A stretch of DNA of 64,000 nt, from positions 186,001-250,000 of the forward strand of contig CAVPQY010000006.1 in NCBI GenBank assembly GCA_963707695.1, read 5' to 3'. A program made the position numbers and the translations under genes. Source of the DNA: JAOPZW01 sp963707695 (lineage in GTDB: Bacteria > Actinomycetota > Thermoleophilia > Solirubrobacterales > Solirubrobacteraceae). Positions 24,382-35,428 of the stretch are shown here, piece after piece. A model generated the notes under the pieces. That model ran no database searches, was not told the DNA's origin, and saw only the letters and a list, made by a program, of their open reading frames with translations. Within the stretch, counting starts at the first letter, position 1, and every line of letters starts with the position of its first letter.

Positions 24382-25640
24382 CGCCCGGCGCGCCCGGCGC
24401 GTCCCTGCCGCGCGTCCTGGCCGGGGTGCGAGGCCACGGCGTCGTCGACCTGCGCCGCCACCTGGCGGTCCACGGCCCGCCTCCGGCCAGGACGGGTGAC
24501 CTCATCGGTGCCTGCGAGCAGGCGGCGCTTCGCGGGCGCGGCGGCGCGGCGTTCCCCACCGCGGCGAAGCTGGCCGCCGTCGCCGCGCGCCGCGGCCGCA
24601 AGGTCGTCGTCGTCAACGGCGCCGAGGGCGAGCCCATGAGCGCGAAGGACCGCGTGGTCCTCGAGCGGGTCCCGCACCTCGTCCTCGACGGCGCGGCCGC
24701 CGCCGCCGTCGCGGTCGGGGCCGACGACGTCGTGGTGGCCGTCCCCACGGGGGCGATCGCCGCCCGCGCAGCGCTGGGTGCCGCCATCGCCGAGCGCGGC
24801 GACGGGCGCCATGTCCGCGTCGAGCCGGTCCCCGAGGCGTTCCTGACCGGGGAGGAGACGGCCCTCGTCCAGGCGCTCGAGGGGCGCCGAGCGGTCCCGA
24901 CCGTCAGCCCGCCCCGGCCGTCCGAGCGGGGGCTCGGCCGGCGCCCGACGCTCGTGCAGAACGCCGAGACGCTGGCGCACCTCGCGCTCGTCGCGCGCCA
25001 CGGCCCGGCGTGGTTCCGCGCGCTCGGGCCGCCGGGGCACCCCGGGTCGGCGCTCGTCACGCTCGGCGGCGCCGTGCGGGCGGCTGGTGTGCACGAGATC
25101 GCCCTCGGCACGAACCTGCAGGCCCTGCTCGACGCCCTCGGCGAGCCCGAGCCGGTGCGCGCGGTCCTGCTGGGCGGCTACCACGGGACGTGGGTCGACG
25201 CGGCCGCCGCGCCTCGCCTGACGCTCGACCGCGACGCGCTCGCGGCGGCTCGGGCGACGCTCGGAGCGGGCGTGGTCGTGGTCCTGCCGCGGTCCGCGTG
25301 CCCCGTCTCCGAGGTCGCCCGCGTCGTCGGCTGGCTGGCGGGGGAGACGGCGGGCCAGTGCGGCCCGTGCGTGCACGGGCTGTCGGCCATCGGCGCCGAG
25401 CTCGCCGGGCTGACGGATGCGCGCGGCGCCGGGGCGAGCCTGGACCGGCTGCGGCGCTGGAGCGGGCAGGTCGCCGGCCGCGGCGCCTGCCATCACCCCG
25501 ACGGCACGGCGCGCTTCCTCCTCAGCGCCCTCGAGGTCTTCGAGCCCGAGTTCGAGCTGCACCGGCGCTTCGGCGCGTGCGAGGACTGTGCCCGGCGGCC
25601 GGTCCTCCGCCTCCCCGAGCCGGCGGTGCTGGCGGCATGA
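24378..25640 (+). CDS. NuoF-like flavoprotein (FMN, SLBB, Fe-S) of a non-complex-I redox chain
   Basis: 420 residues. The FMN/NADH fold signature ALRGRGGAAFPTAAKLAA is near residue 55, then VVVNGAEGEPMSAKD and a SLBB segment around 215-265. The Fe-S domain reads ETAGQCGPCVHGL followed by GRGACHHPDGTARF: compared with the ESCGQCTPC of NuoF, the first Cys is Ala, leaving three or four Cys including the late ACHHPDG and ACEDC. It probably oxidises NADH and passes electrons to the ferredoxin and cytochrome b next to it. No other complex I subunits are nearby. Family assignment is good, partner assignment is inference from the operon. Confidence 0.8.
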   Translation: MTPGAPGASLPRVLAGVRGHGVVDLRRHLAVHGPPPARTGDLIGACEQAALRGRGGAAFPTAAKLAAVAARRGRKVVVVNGAEGEPMSAKDRVVLERVPHLVLDGAAAAAVAVGADDVVVAVPTGAIAARAALGAAIAERGDGRHVRVEPVPEAFLTGEETALVQALEGRRAVPTVSPPRPSERGLGRRPTLVQNAETLAHLALVARHGPAWFRALGPPGHPGSALVTLGGAVRAAGVHEIALGTNLQALLDALGEPEPVRAVLLGGYHGTWVDAAAAPRLTLDRDALAAARATLGAGVVVVLPRSACPVSEVARVVGWLAGETAGQCGPCVHGLSAIGAELAGLTDARGAGASLDRLRRWSGQVAGRGACHHPDGTARFLLSALEVFEPEFELHRRFGACEDCARRPVLRLPEPAVLAA

Positions 25641-25864
25641 CCCGGCACCTGCGCGTCGATCCGATCGCGTGCACCGGCCACGGTGCGTGCGCCGAGCTGC
25701 TGCCCGAGATGATCGTCCGCGACGACTGGGGCTACCCGATGGCCGACGGCCGGCCGATCCCGCCCGGCCTGCTCGCCCACGCCCGCCGGGCGGCGGACGC
25801 GTGCCCGACGCTCGCGCTGCTCGTCGAGCGCCGCCGCGAGGTCGAGGCGCCGCCCGCCGGCTGA
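25637..25864 (+). CDS. Small ferredoxin with C-x2-H-x2-C motif
   Basis: 75 residues, overlapping the NuoF-like gene by four bases. The cluster motif is Cys12-x2-His15-x2-Cys18 with a distant Cys56-Pro, the arrangement of single-cluster actinobacterial ferredoxins in which His replaces the second Cys of the usual motif. Such proteins carry a [3Fe-4S] cluster or an atypical [4Fe-4S] cluster and often serve P450s; here the operon points to electron transfer between the NuoF-like protein and the cytochrome b. The convergent histidine kinase stop is 6 bp away. Confidence 0.85.
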   Translation: MTRHLRVDPIACTGHGACAELLPEMIVRDDWGYPMADGRPIPPGLLAHARRAADACPTLALLVERRREVEAPPAG

Positions 25865-25870
25865 ACGCGG

Positions 25871-27109
25871 TCAGCTCGGGCCGGCCAGGCGCAGCCGCAG
25901 CTCGAAGCGGGGCGGGGCGCGGCGGGTCAGCGCGAGCTGCCCCGCGTGGGCGGTGGCCAGCGTGCGCGCGAGGTGCAGGCCGATGCCCGAGCCGTCGCGG
26001 TGCGTCGTGCCGCGCGCGAAGATGTCGCCCGCCCCGGCCGGGACGCCGGTGCCCTCGTCCTCGACCGCGACGCACGCGTAGCGGCCCTGCGTGCGCGTCC
26101 GCACCCGGACCGTGCCGGCCCCGTGGCGCAGCGCGTTCTCGAGGAGGACGTCGAGGACCTGCCCGGCGGCGGCGGGGGAGCTGCGCGCCCGCCGGCCGTC
26201 GAGGTCGAGGTCGAGGCGCAGCGCGCGCCGCGACGACCGGAAGCTGCGCTCCCACCGCTCGGCGTGGCGGCGCACGAGGTCGTCGACGTCGAGGTCCACG
26301 ACGTCGGACTCCGCGCCCGCGCGGGCGTGACGCAGCAGGGCCTCGATGGTCGCGTCGAGCCGGTCGGCCTCGGCCAGGGCCAGCTCCGCCTCGGCGCGGC
26401 GCTCGGACGGGTCCTCGAGCTCGGCGACCTCCTCGAGGCGCAGGCGCAGGGCGGTCAGGGGCGTGCGGAGCTGGTGGGAGACGTTGCCCGAGAACTCCCG
26501 CTCGCGCGCCACCATCTCGGCGATGCGCTCGGCGCTCGCGTCCAGCGCCTCGGCGACGACGTCGATCTCGGGGATCCCGAAGCGCCCGGCCCGGGCCGAG
26601 AAGTCCCCCTGCCCGAGGCGGCGCGAGGTCCCGGCCATCGTCCGCAGCGGCCGGACGAGCCGCTGGGCCTGCAGGGCGGCCAGCCCGGTGGCCGCGGCGA
26701 CGCCGCCGGCCCCGAGCGCCGCGATGAGCAGCCAGACGCCGCGCACCCGGCGGGTGACCTCCGAGCGCGGCTCGGACGCGGTGACCCGCGCCGCCTGGGC
26801 CGCCCCCGAGCGCTCGGTCAGGACGTCGCCCTGCCGCTCGGGCCCGACGACGGTGCGGCGCCCGTCGGGGGTCACCACCACGATCGTGTGACCGGGACGG
26901 ACGACCTTCCCCAGCGTCGCGGGGGTGATCGGGACGCCCGCCTCGACGCGGTCGTCGACCCGTGCGGCGGCCGCGTCGGCCTCGCGCTCGAGCCGGGAGG
27001 CCGCGTCGGCACGCGCCCGACGCGCCTGCACGATCCCCAGCGGGACGCCGAGCACGAGCACGGCGGCCAGCGCGATCAGGCCGGTCGAGGCGATGAGCCG
27101 GCGCCGCAC
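25871..27109 (-). CDS. Sensor histidine kinase
   Basis: 412 residues. Two transmembrane segments (about 8-28 and 125-147) flank an extracytoplasmic sensor of about 95 residues with VVTPDGRRTVVGP. A HAMP domain follows (RLVRPLRTMAG to about 200), then the dimerisation box FSGNVSHQLRTPLTAL with phospho-accepting His212, and the ATPase domain with N box LLENALRHG, G1 DEGTGVP and G2 GSGIGLHLAR. The response regulator gene is immediately upstream on the same strand, so they form a pair. The signal is unknown, but regulator-type repeats at 21874-21930 point to the adjacent extracytoplasmic redox genes as targets. Confidence 0.93.
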   Translation of the reverse strand: MRRRLIASTGLIALAAVLVLGVPLGIVQARRARADAASRLEREADAAAARVDDRVEAGVPITPATLGKVVRPGHTIVVVTPDGRRTVVGPERQGDVLTERSGAAQAARVTASEPRSEVTRRVRGVWLLIAALGAGGVAAATGLAALQAQRLVRPLRTMAGTSRRLGQGDFSARAGRFGIPEIDVVAEALDASAERIAEMVAREREFSGNVSHQLRTPLTALRLRLEEVAELEDPSERRAEAELALAEADRLDATIEALLRHARAGAESDVVDLDVDDLVRRHAERWERSFRSSRRALRLDLDLDGRRARSSPAAAGQVLDVLLENALRHGAGTVRVRTRTQGRYACVAVEDEGTGVPAGAGDIFARGTTHRDGSGIGLHLARTLATAHAGQLALTRRAPPRFELRLRLAGPS

Positions 27110-27118
27110 GGACGGCGC

Positions 27119-27784
27119 TCAGCGCTCGAAGCGGAAGCCGACGCCCCGCACGGTGACGATGCGGCGCGGGGCGGCGGCGTCGTCCCCGAGCTTGCGGCGC
27201 AGCCACGAGACGTGCATGTCCAGCGTCTTGGTCGACCCGAACCAGTTCTCGTCCCAGACCTGGGACATGATGTCCTCGCGCCGCACGACCTGTCCGGCGT
27301 GCCCGGCGAGCAGGGCGAGCAGGTCGAACTCCTTCGGCGTGAGCTCGAGCTGCCGGTCGTCCTGCCAGGCGCGGCGCGCGCCGAGGTCGAGCCGGATGTC
27401 GGCGGCCCGGACCTCCGCCGGCGCGGTCCGCCGCAGCTGCGCGCGCACCCGGGCGAGCAGCTCGGCCAGCCGGAACGGCTTCGTGACGTAGTCGTCGCCG
27501 CCGGCATCGAGCCCGGTGACGGCGTCGAGCTCCCCGGCCTGGGCGGTGAGGAAGAGGACCCCGACGTCCGGGCGGGCCTCGCGCACCCGGCGGCAGACCT
27601 CGAGCCCGTCGAGCCCGGGCAGCCCGATGTCGAGGACGAGCAGGTCGTGGTGGTCCTCCACGCCGAGGCGGGCGGCCTCGTCGCCGTCGGCGACCGCGTC
27701 GACGGCGTAGCCCTCGCGCTGCAGCGCCCGGACGAGCGGTCCGCGGATCCCCTCGTCGTCCTCGGCGATGAGCACCCGGGGCAC
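27119..27784 (-). CDS. OmpR-family response regulator
   Basis: 221 residues from GTG at 27784. Receiver: acidic Asp9/Asp10 (IAEDDEG), phosphoacceptor Asp52 (LLVLDIGLPG), Thr in FLTAQ, Lys in DDYVTKPF. C-terminal winged helix: LTPKEFDLLALL, VVRREDIMSQVW, TLDMHVSWLRRKLG and the VRGVGFRFE hairpin. The GTG is preferred because TACGAT lies on the minus strand six bases upstream (27796-27791), a leaderless promoter; this gives the regulator and kinase their own promoter in addition to read-through from 27966. OmpR-type regulators bind 11-bp direct repeats, as found at 21874-21930 and 28021-28076. Confidence 0.92.
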   Translation of the reverse strand: MPRVLIAEDDEGIRGPLVRALQREGYAVDAVADGDEAARLGVEDHHDLLVLDIGLPGLDGLEVCRRVREARPDVGVLFLTAQAGELDAVTGLDAGGDDYVTKPFRLAELLARVRAQLRRTAPAEVRAADIRLDLGARRAWQDDRQLELTPKEFDLLALLAGHAGQVVRREDIMSQVWDENWFGSTKTLDMHVSWLRRKLGDDAAAPRRIVTVRGVGFRFER

Positions 27785-27790
27785 CCCCTG

Positions 27791-27796
27791 ATCGTA
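27791..27796 (-). promoter_or_regulatory. Leaderless-type -10 (TACGAT) of the response regulator gene
   Basis: Reading the minus strand, TACGAT is followed by CAGGGG and then the GTG start at 27784: the TANNNT, six-base, start-codon spacing seen at other genes here. CAGGGG could also serve as a poor ribosome site, so both modes are possible. Confidence 0.45.
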
Positions 27797-27831
27797 CGAG
27801 CCCGCGGCGGCGGGCCGGCCGGTGCCCGGGC

Positions 27832-27966
27832 TCACCCGCCGCGCCGGTGCCGGCGCTCGTCGCGGCCGTCCTGCACGGCGGCCCAGAACAGGGCGGTGAA
27901 GCTCGCGACGATCGCGGTCGCGGCGACGAGTGAGAGGACGAGGGGGCCGGCGGCGTCGGGGTCCAT
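27832..27966 (-). CDS. Single-pass small membrane protein heading the two-component operon (44 aa)
   Basis: 44 residues: short acidic N-terminus (MDPDAAG), one hydrophobic helix (about 8-30, LVLSLVAATAIVASFTALFWAA) and a charged tail (DGRDERRHRRGG). The ATG has a good GGAAAGGA ribosome site. It is the first gene downstream of the 11-bp repeats at 28021-28076 and precedes the response regulator, so it may be a small membrane modulator of the kinase or a member of the redox chain. No family recognised. Confidence 0.65.
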   Translation of the reverse strand: MDPDAAGPLVLSLVAATAIVASFTALFWAAVQDGRDERRHRRGG

Positions 27967-28020
27967 GGTGCGGTCCTTTCCGGGTGGATCCCCAGCGTGC
28001 GCGGCGGGCGGCAAGCGCCC

Positions 28021-28076
28021 GGTCACCTGCCGGTCAAGGGCCGGCAAAGCCTGACGGCGTTGACCGGCGCTTTGCC
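28021..28076. promoter_or_regulatory. 11-bp direct repeats (GGTCA/GGCAAAG type) upstream of the two-component operon
   Basis: On the + strand GGTCACC (28021), GGTCAAG (28032) and GGCAAAG (28043) follow each other at exactly 11 bp. On the - strand GGCAAAG (28076-28070) and GTCAAC preceded by G (28065-28059) form an opposing pair, also 11 bp apart. They match the repeats at 21874-21930. Located 55-110 bases upstream of the small membrane protein start, they suggest autoregulation by the response regulator. Confidence 0.65.
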
Positions 28077-28088
28077 CGCCCTCGCGCC

Positions 28089-30797
<2,709 letters not shown>

Positions 30798-30874
30798 CGG
30801 GCTCCTCGGGTGGGCGGGGGGCGAAGGTCGGGCCCATCGTGTCCCGCCGCACGCCGCTCCCCGTCCGCCGTCCG

Positions 30875-30952
30875 CGGTAGACCGGCTGCGGGGGTTCCGC
30901 ACCGCGGCTGCGCGGTTCCCCGGATGCTCCGTACGCGGGGCCCGGCCACGCT
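30875..30952 (+). promoter_or_regulatory. usp4 promoter region (CGGTAG, GATG box, CACGCT)
   Basis: CGGTAG at 30875, a GCGGGGGTTCCGCACCG segment, a GATG box at 30923 within CCCCGGATGCTCCG, and 18 bp further CACGCT at 30947-30952. The predicted leader of about 31 bases contains a GGAG ribosome site before the ATG at 30990. Confidence 0.4.
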
Positions 30953-30989
30953 GGGATCAGTCCCGAGCACCCCAGCACCTGGAGCCCGC

Positions 30990-31901
30990 ATGTTCCGCAC
31001 GATCGTCGTCGGCGTCGACGGCCGCCAGGGCGGCCGCGATGCGATCGCCCTGGCCCGAGCCCTGGCCGCCCCCAGCCAGGCGCGCCTCGTCCTGGCCCAC
31101 GCCTACCCGGGCGGCGGCGACCTGCCCCGCGGGACCGACGCCGGGCTCGACGCCGTGCTCCGCGAGGAGGCCGCGGGCATGGTGCGCGCCGAGCGCGAGG
31201 CCGCCGGCGCGGAGGGGGACGTCGTCGCGCTCCCCGACCTGCACCCCGCCCGTGGCCTCCAGCGCGTCGTGGACGAGGAGGACGCCGACCTCCTCGTGGT
31301 CGGCTCCTCGCACCGCGGCCCGATCGGCCGCGTCCTGCTCGGGGACGTCGCCCGTGACGTGCTCCACGGCGCGCCGCGCCCGGTCGCCGTCGCGCGGCAC
31401 GGGACCCCTGCGGCCGAAGCGATCCCGCTGCGCCGGGTCGGCGTCGGCTTCGACGGATCCGCCGAGGCCACCCGAGCGCTCGCCTTCGCCGCGGAGCTCG
31501 CGGCGGCCACGAAGGGCGAGCTCACGCTCGTCGGCGCGGTCAGCGAGCCGTCCGCCTACACGCCGGCGTACTCGATGTCGCTGAGCTGGGCCGAGGTCGT
31601 CGGGCGCCAGCACGAGCAGCTCCAGGCAGCGATCGACGAGGCCGCGGCGGCCGCCGCCGTTCCCGCGTCCGGCACGGTGGCCACCGGGCGCCCGTCCACC
31701 GTCCTGGGGGCCGCCTCGGAGCGGCTCGACCTCCTGGTCCTGGGCTCGCGCAGCTTCGGGCCCGTCAAGCGGGTGCTGCTGGGCAGCACCTCCAACGCGC
31801 TCGTCGAGCGCGCGCACTGCCCGCTCGTCGTGGTCCCGCGTGGGGCGACGGCCGGCGGCGGCGACGCGCCCGCCGACGACCTCGTCGCCAGCGCGGAGTG
31901 A
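30990..31901 (+). CDS. Universal stress protein, tandem UspA domains (fourth of four)
   Basis: 303 residues. Domain 1 (TIVVGVDGRQGGRDAI) is close to usp1 in its first 20 residues and has GSSHRGPIGRVLLGDVARDV; domain 2 (VGVGFDGSAEATRA) has GSRSFGPVKRVLLGSTSNAL, so both nucleotide loops look intact. One conserved Cys-Pro (APCPV in paralogues) is APRPV here. The ATG has a GGAG ribosome site. Transcribed away from the P-type ATPase at 28089-30797. Probably binds ATP and acts in stress physiology; partner unknown. Confidence 0.9.
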   Translation: MFRTIVVGVDGRQGGRDAIALARALAAPSQARLVLAHAYPGGGDLPRGTDAGLDAVLREEAAGMVRAEREAAGAEGDVVALPDLHPARGLQRVVDEEDADLLVVGSSHRGPIGRVLLGDVARDVLHGAPRPVAVARHGTPAAEAIPLRRVGVGFDGSAEATRALAFAAELAAATKGELTLVGAVSEPSAYTPAYSMSLSWAEVVGRQHEQLQAAIDEAAAAAAVPASGTVATGRPSTVLGAASERLDLLVLGSRSFGPVKRVLLGSTSNALVERAHCPLVVVPRGATAGGGDAPADDLVASAE

Positions 31902-31966
31902 GCCGGGCGCCGGCGGGCCGCCTCCGGGCCGCGGGCGTCCGGCGGGGCCCCGGCGCTCCCCGAGGG

Positions 31967-34540
31967 TCAGTCCGCGCCGAGCGCACGGACGACGTCCATG
32001 CGGGCCGCCCGCCGGGCGGGCAGGACCGCGGCGAGCGCGCCGAGGACGACCGCCGCGACGGCGATCGCGACGATCGTGCCCACCGGGAGGCTGAAGACGA
32101 GGCCGGGGAGCATGTCGCCCAGCCCACGCGACCAGACCCACGCGATGAGCACCCCCGGGACGAGGCCGGCGACAGCCCCCGCGATCGTGACGAGCAGGCT
32201 CTCGGCGACCATCGTCGCGCGCACGTGCCAGCGCGAGGCGCCCAGCGCGCGCAGCACGCCGACCTCCCGCGTGCGCTCGAGGACCGACATCGCCAGCGTG
32301 TTGACCACCCCGAGCAGGCTCACGAGCACGGCGATCGCCACGATCGAGTTGAAGAGGTCGAACTGCTTCTTGACCTGGGCGCCGACGTCGCTCTTGACGT
32401 CGGCGTTCGAGAGCGACTCGACCCCCGGGTAGCGCCGCGCGAGCAGCCGGTCGACGGCCGCCGCCAGCGGCCGGCGGTCGGCGGCCGACCGCGCCCGGAC
32501 CACGAGCTGGGCGTCGGCCGTGATGCCGTACACGCCGGCCATCGTCCGCTGTGAGACCTGGACGACGAGCCCGTTGAAGTCGGTGACCGTCCGCATGATC
32601 GCCGCGACTCTGGTGCGCTGGGCGCCGCGGGGGCCGCGCAGGACGATCGTGTCCCCGGGGTGCAGCCCGGCGCGCGTCGCGTAGGCCTGGGCGACGATGA
32701 CGCCCCCGCCGGCGACGCCGCGGAGCGCCTGCGCGCGGGTCGCGCCGCTGACCGGGCTGCGGTCGACCTCGCCCCAGGCGGCCGGGTCGATGCCCTCGAC
32801 GAGGCCGGTCCGCTGGCCGCGCAGTCCGGGCAGGTCGACGATCGCCAGCCGCAGCGGCGTCACGACGCCCGCCTGCGGCACCGCGGCGACCTCGCGCGCG
32901 ACCGCCTTCGGGACGACCTGCGCGCCGCCCTTCTCCAGGCCCGCGCCGAGGGGCCGGATCGTGAGGTCGCGCTCGTAGCCGGCGGTGATCTGCTGCTCGA
33001 TGGTCGTCACGAAGCTGCGGGCCATCGTCGCGTTGACGACGACGACCGACAGGCCGACGCTCAGGGCGATGGCCGTCGCGGCGGTCCGGCGCGGGTTCGC
33101 CGTGGCGGCGTCCGCGGCGAGCCGCCCCGTCGTGGGGAGCAGGCGCCGCAGCGGCACGGCGAGCCCGCGGACGAGGGGCGGGATGACGAAGGGCGCGGCG
33201 ACGACCATCCCGGCGAACATCGCCATCGTGCCCGCGATGCCGCCGACGGCCCAGAGGAACCCGCCGCCGCCCTGGTCGCCGAACCAGTAGCGGCCGCCGA
33301 GCAGCAGCCCGGGGAGGAAGAGCGCCAGCGCGACGGCGAGGCGTGCGAGCCCGGGACGCTCGCGTCCCGTCGCGCCCCCGCCCTGCGCGGCCTGCACGGG
33401 GGAGACGCGGGCGGCGCGCCGCGCCGGGAGGGCGGCGCCGAGCAGCGTCGCGACGATGCCCGCAGCGGCCGCGGCGGCGGCCGAGCCGGCCGACACCTGG
33501 AGGTGGCCGACGGGCACGTCGAGCCCGCGGAGCAGCGCGATCAGGAGCTGCGCCATCCCGAGGCCGAGCGCGAGCCCGGCGACGGTTCCGGCGACGGCCA
33601 GCACCGCGGCCTCGGTCAGCACGCTCCGCGCGACGTCGCGGCGTCCCGCGCCGAGCGTCCGCAGCATCCCGAGCTCGCGCGTGCGCTGCAGCACGGTCAT
33701 CGTGAAGCTGTTGAGGATCAGGAAGCCGCCGACGAACAGCGCCATGCCCGAGAAGAGCATGAGCACGACGTCGAGCGCCTTGAGCTGCTCCTTGACGTCT
33801 CCGGCGACCTCGGACGGCGTCTCCACCTGGACCGCGTCCCCGAGGCGCGCCTTCAGGCGCCGGCGCACGAGCTCGACCTGGTCGCGGTCCTGCAGGCGGA
33901 CGCTGATGGTGTGGAAGCCCTCGGGCTGGTCGAAGAGCCGTCGCGCGGTCGCCAGCGGCATCCCGGCCAGCCCCTGCCCGCCGAAGGAGAGCCCGCTCGA
34001 GAAGGAGAACACGCCGACGACGCGCAGGCGGGCCCGTCCCGAGGGCGCGAGCGCCGAGACGGCGTCGCCGAGGCGGACGCCGCGGTCCCGGGCCCAGTTG
34101 CGCTCGACCACCACCTCGTTCCCGGAGCGCATCGGACGACCCTCGACGTAGCGGAAGTCGTACGGGGGCGCCCCCTTCGGATCGAAGCCGGCGACCCACA
34201 TCTCGCCCTTGGCGCCCTTGATCGGCCGGCCCGTCCGGTCGAGGCGCCGCAGCGAGGCGCCCACCATGGCGCCGGCATTGGCGACGCCGTGCGTCACGCG
34301 CACGACCGAGAGCGTGTCGGTCGGGAGCGTCCCGGCGTTGTTGGCGGGCGAGACGACGAGGTCGGTCGTCCCCCAGGCCGACGCGATGAGGTCGTCGAAG
34401 GTACCCCTCACGGTGGCGCTGAGGAGCAGCACGCCGAAGACCATGCCGACGCCGAGGGCGACGGCCATCGTCGTCAGCCCCGCCCGCAGCCGCCGCGTCC
34501 GCATCTGGCGGATCGCCAGGGCGTCGAACGAGCGGATCAT
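31967..34540 (-). CDS. ABC transporter permease with two FtsX domains
   Basis: 857 residues. A first membrane helix near 20-40 is followed by a large exported domain (to about 245), three helices (about 255-375, with the FtsX signature RTRELGMLRTLGAGRRDVARSV), a linker pair of helices around 400-450, a second exported domain (470-720), and a terminal FtsX unit with RTREVGVLRALGASRWHV and ALLPARRAARMD-like end. This duplicated layout matches LolC/E-MacB-like permeases acting on lipoproteins, peptides or lipids at the outer face. The start overlaps the stop of the ATPase gene (ATGA). Substrate unknown. Confidence 0.9.
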   Translation of the reverse strand: MIRSFDALAIRQMRTRRLRAGLTTMAVALGVGMVFGVLLLSATVRGTFDDLIASAWGTTDLVVSPANNAGTLPTDTLSVVRVTHGVANAGAMVGASLRRLDRTGRPIKGAKGEMWVAGFDPKGAPPYDFRYVEGRPMRSGNEVVVERNWARDRGVRLGDAVSALAPSGRARLRVVGVFSFSSGLSFGGQGLAGMPLATARRLFDQPEGFHTISVRLQDRDQVELVRRRLKARLGDAVQVETPSEVAGDVKEQLKALDVVLMLFSGMALFVGGFLILNSFTMTVLQRTRELGMLRTLGAGRRDVARSVLTEAAVLAVAGTVAGLALGLGMAQLLIALLRGLDVPVGHLQVSAGSAAAAAAAGIVATLLGAALPARRAARVSPVQAAQGGGATGRERPGLARLAVALALFLPGLLLGGRYWFGDQGGGGFLWAVGGIAGTMAMFAGMVVAAPFVIPPLVRGLAVPLRRLLPTTGRLAADAATANPRRTAATAIALSVGLSVVVVNATMARSFVTTIEQQITAGYERDLTIRPLGAGLEKGGAQVVPKAVAREVAAVPQAGVVTPLRLAIVDLPGLRGQRTGLVEGIDPAAWGEVDRSPVSGATRAQALRGVAGGGVIVAQAYATRAGLHPGDTIVLRGPRGAQRTRVAAIMRTVTDFNGLVVQVSQRTMAGVYGITADAQLVVRARSAADRRPLAAAVDRLLARRYPGVESLSNADVKSDVGAQVKKQFDLFNSIVAIAVLVSLLGVVNTLAMSVLERTREVGVLRALGASRWHVRATMVAESLLVTIAGAVAGLVPGVLIAWVWSRGLGDMLPGLVFSLPVGTIVAIAVAAVVLGALAAVLPARRAARMDVVRALGAD

Positions 34541-35328
34541 CCGGCGCGGACCCCGTCGCCGGCGGCCGTGCCGCCGGCGACGGCCGGCGCCGGTGCGTCC
34601 GGGGTGAGGGAGGCGAGCGCCTCCATGACGTCGTGCGTCGAGCCGCCGCGCATCTCGCCGGCGATCCGGCCGTCGTGCAGGAACACGACGCGGTCGGCGA
34701 TGGCGGCGGCGGACGGGTCGTGCGTGACCATCACGATGGTGCGGCCGTCGTCGGTGCTCAGCGCCCGCAGGAGCGCGAGCACCTCGCCGCCGGCCCGCGA
34801 GTCGAGGTTGCCCGTCGGCTCGTCCGCCAGCAGCAGCGGCGGCGACAGCAGCAGCGACCGCGCGATCGACACGCGCTGCTGTTCGCCGCCGGAGAGCTCG
34901 GCGGGCACGTGCTCGGCGCGATCGCCGAGCCCGACACGGGTCAGCAGCGCGTACGCGCGCTCGCGGAGGGCGGGGTCGCGCCGTCGGGCGATGAGCGCGG
35001 GCAGGTAGACGTTCTCGACCGCCGTGAGCGACGGCAGGAGGTTGAAGAACTGGAAGACGAACCCCAGGCGGTCCCGGCGCAGCCGCGTGAGCTCGCCGTC
35101 GTCGGCGCCCTCGACGTGGACGCCCGCGACGACGATCGCCCCCGACGTCGCCGTCTCGAGGCCGCCCAGGACGTGCAGCAGGGTGCTCTTCCCCGAACCG
35201 GAGGGCCCCATGATCGCCACGAACTCGCCCTCCTCCGCGTCGAAGTCGACGTGGTCGAGCGCGTGCACGGCGGTGACGCCGGCCCCGTAGACCTTGCAGA
35301 GGCCGGCCGCGGAGATGGCGTCGGACAT
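34537..35328 (-). CDS. ABC transporter ATP-binding protein (MacB/LolD type)
   Basis: 263 residues. Walker A GPSGSGKSTLLHVLGGLE, Q-loop FVFQFFNLLPSLTAVENV, signature LSGGEQQRVSIARSL, Walker B LLLADEPTGNLDSRAGGEV and switch His in VTHD. FNLLP with TAVENV and GNLDS are typical of the MacB/LolD/FtsE subgroup that drives mechanotransmission to FtsX-type permeases. The overlap with the permease gene makes them one transporter. The tail (about 240-263) is Ala/Pro-rich. Confidence 0.93.
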   Translation of the reverse strand: MSDAISAAGLCKVYGAGVTAVHALDHVDFDAEEGEFVAIMGPSGSGKSTLLHVLGGLETATSGAIVVAGVHVEGADDGELTRLRRDRLGFVFQFFNLLPSLTAVENVYLPALIARRRDPALRERAYALLTRVGLGDRAEHVPAELSGGEQQRVSIARSLLLSPPLLLADEPTGNLDSRAGGEVLALLRALSTDDGRTIVMVTHDPSAAAIADRVVFLHDGRIAGEMRGGSTHDVMEALASLTPDAPAPAVAGGTAAGDGVRAG

Positions 35329-35428
35329 GCCCGGAGGATCTCGCGGAAGCCGATGGGGTCCATCCGGACCGGCCCTGACCGTCCCTCAGCGGTCTCCCAC
35401 GGGCGCGGACCGTGAGCCTCCGAAGTCC

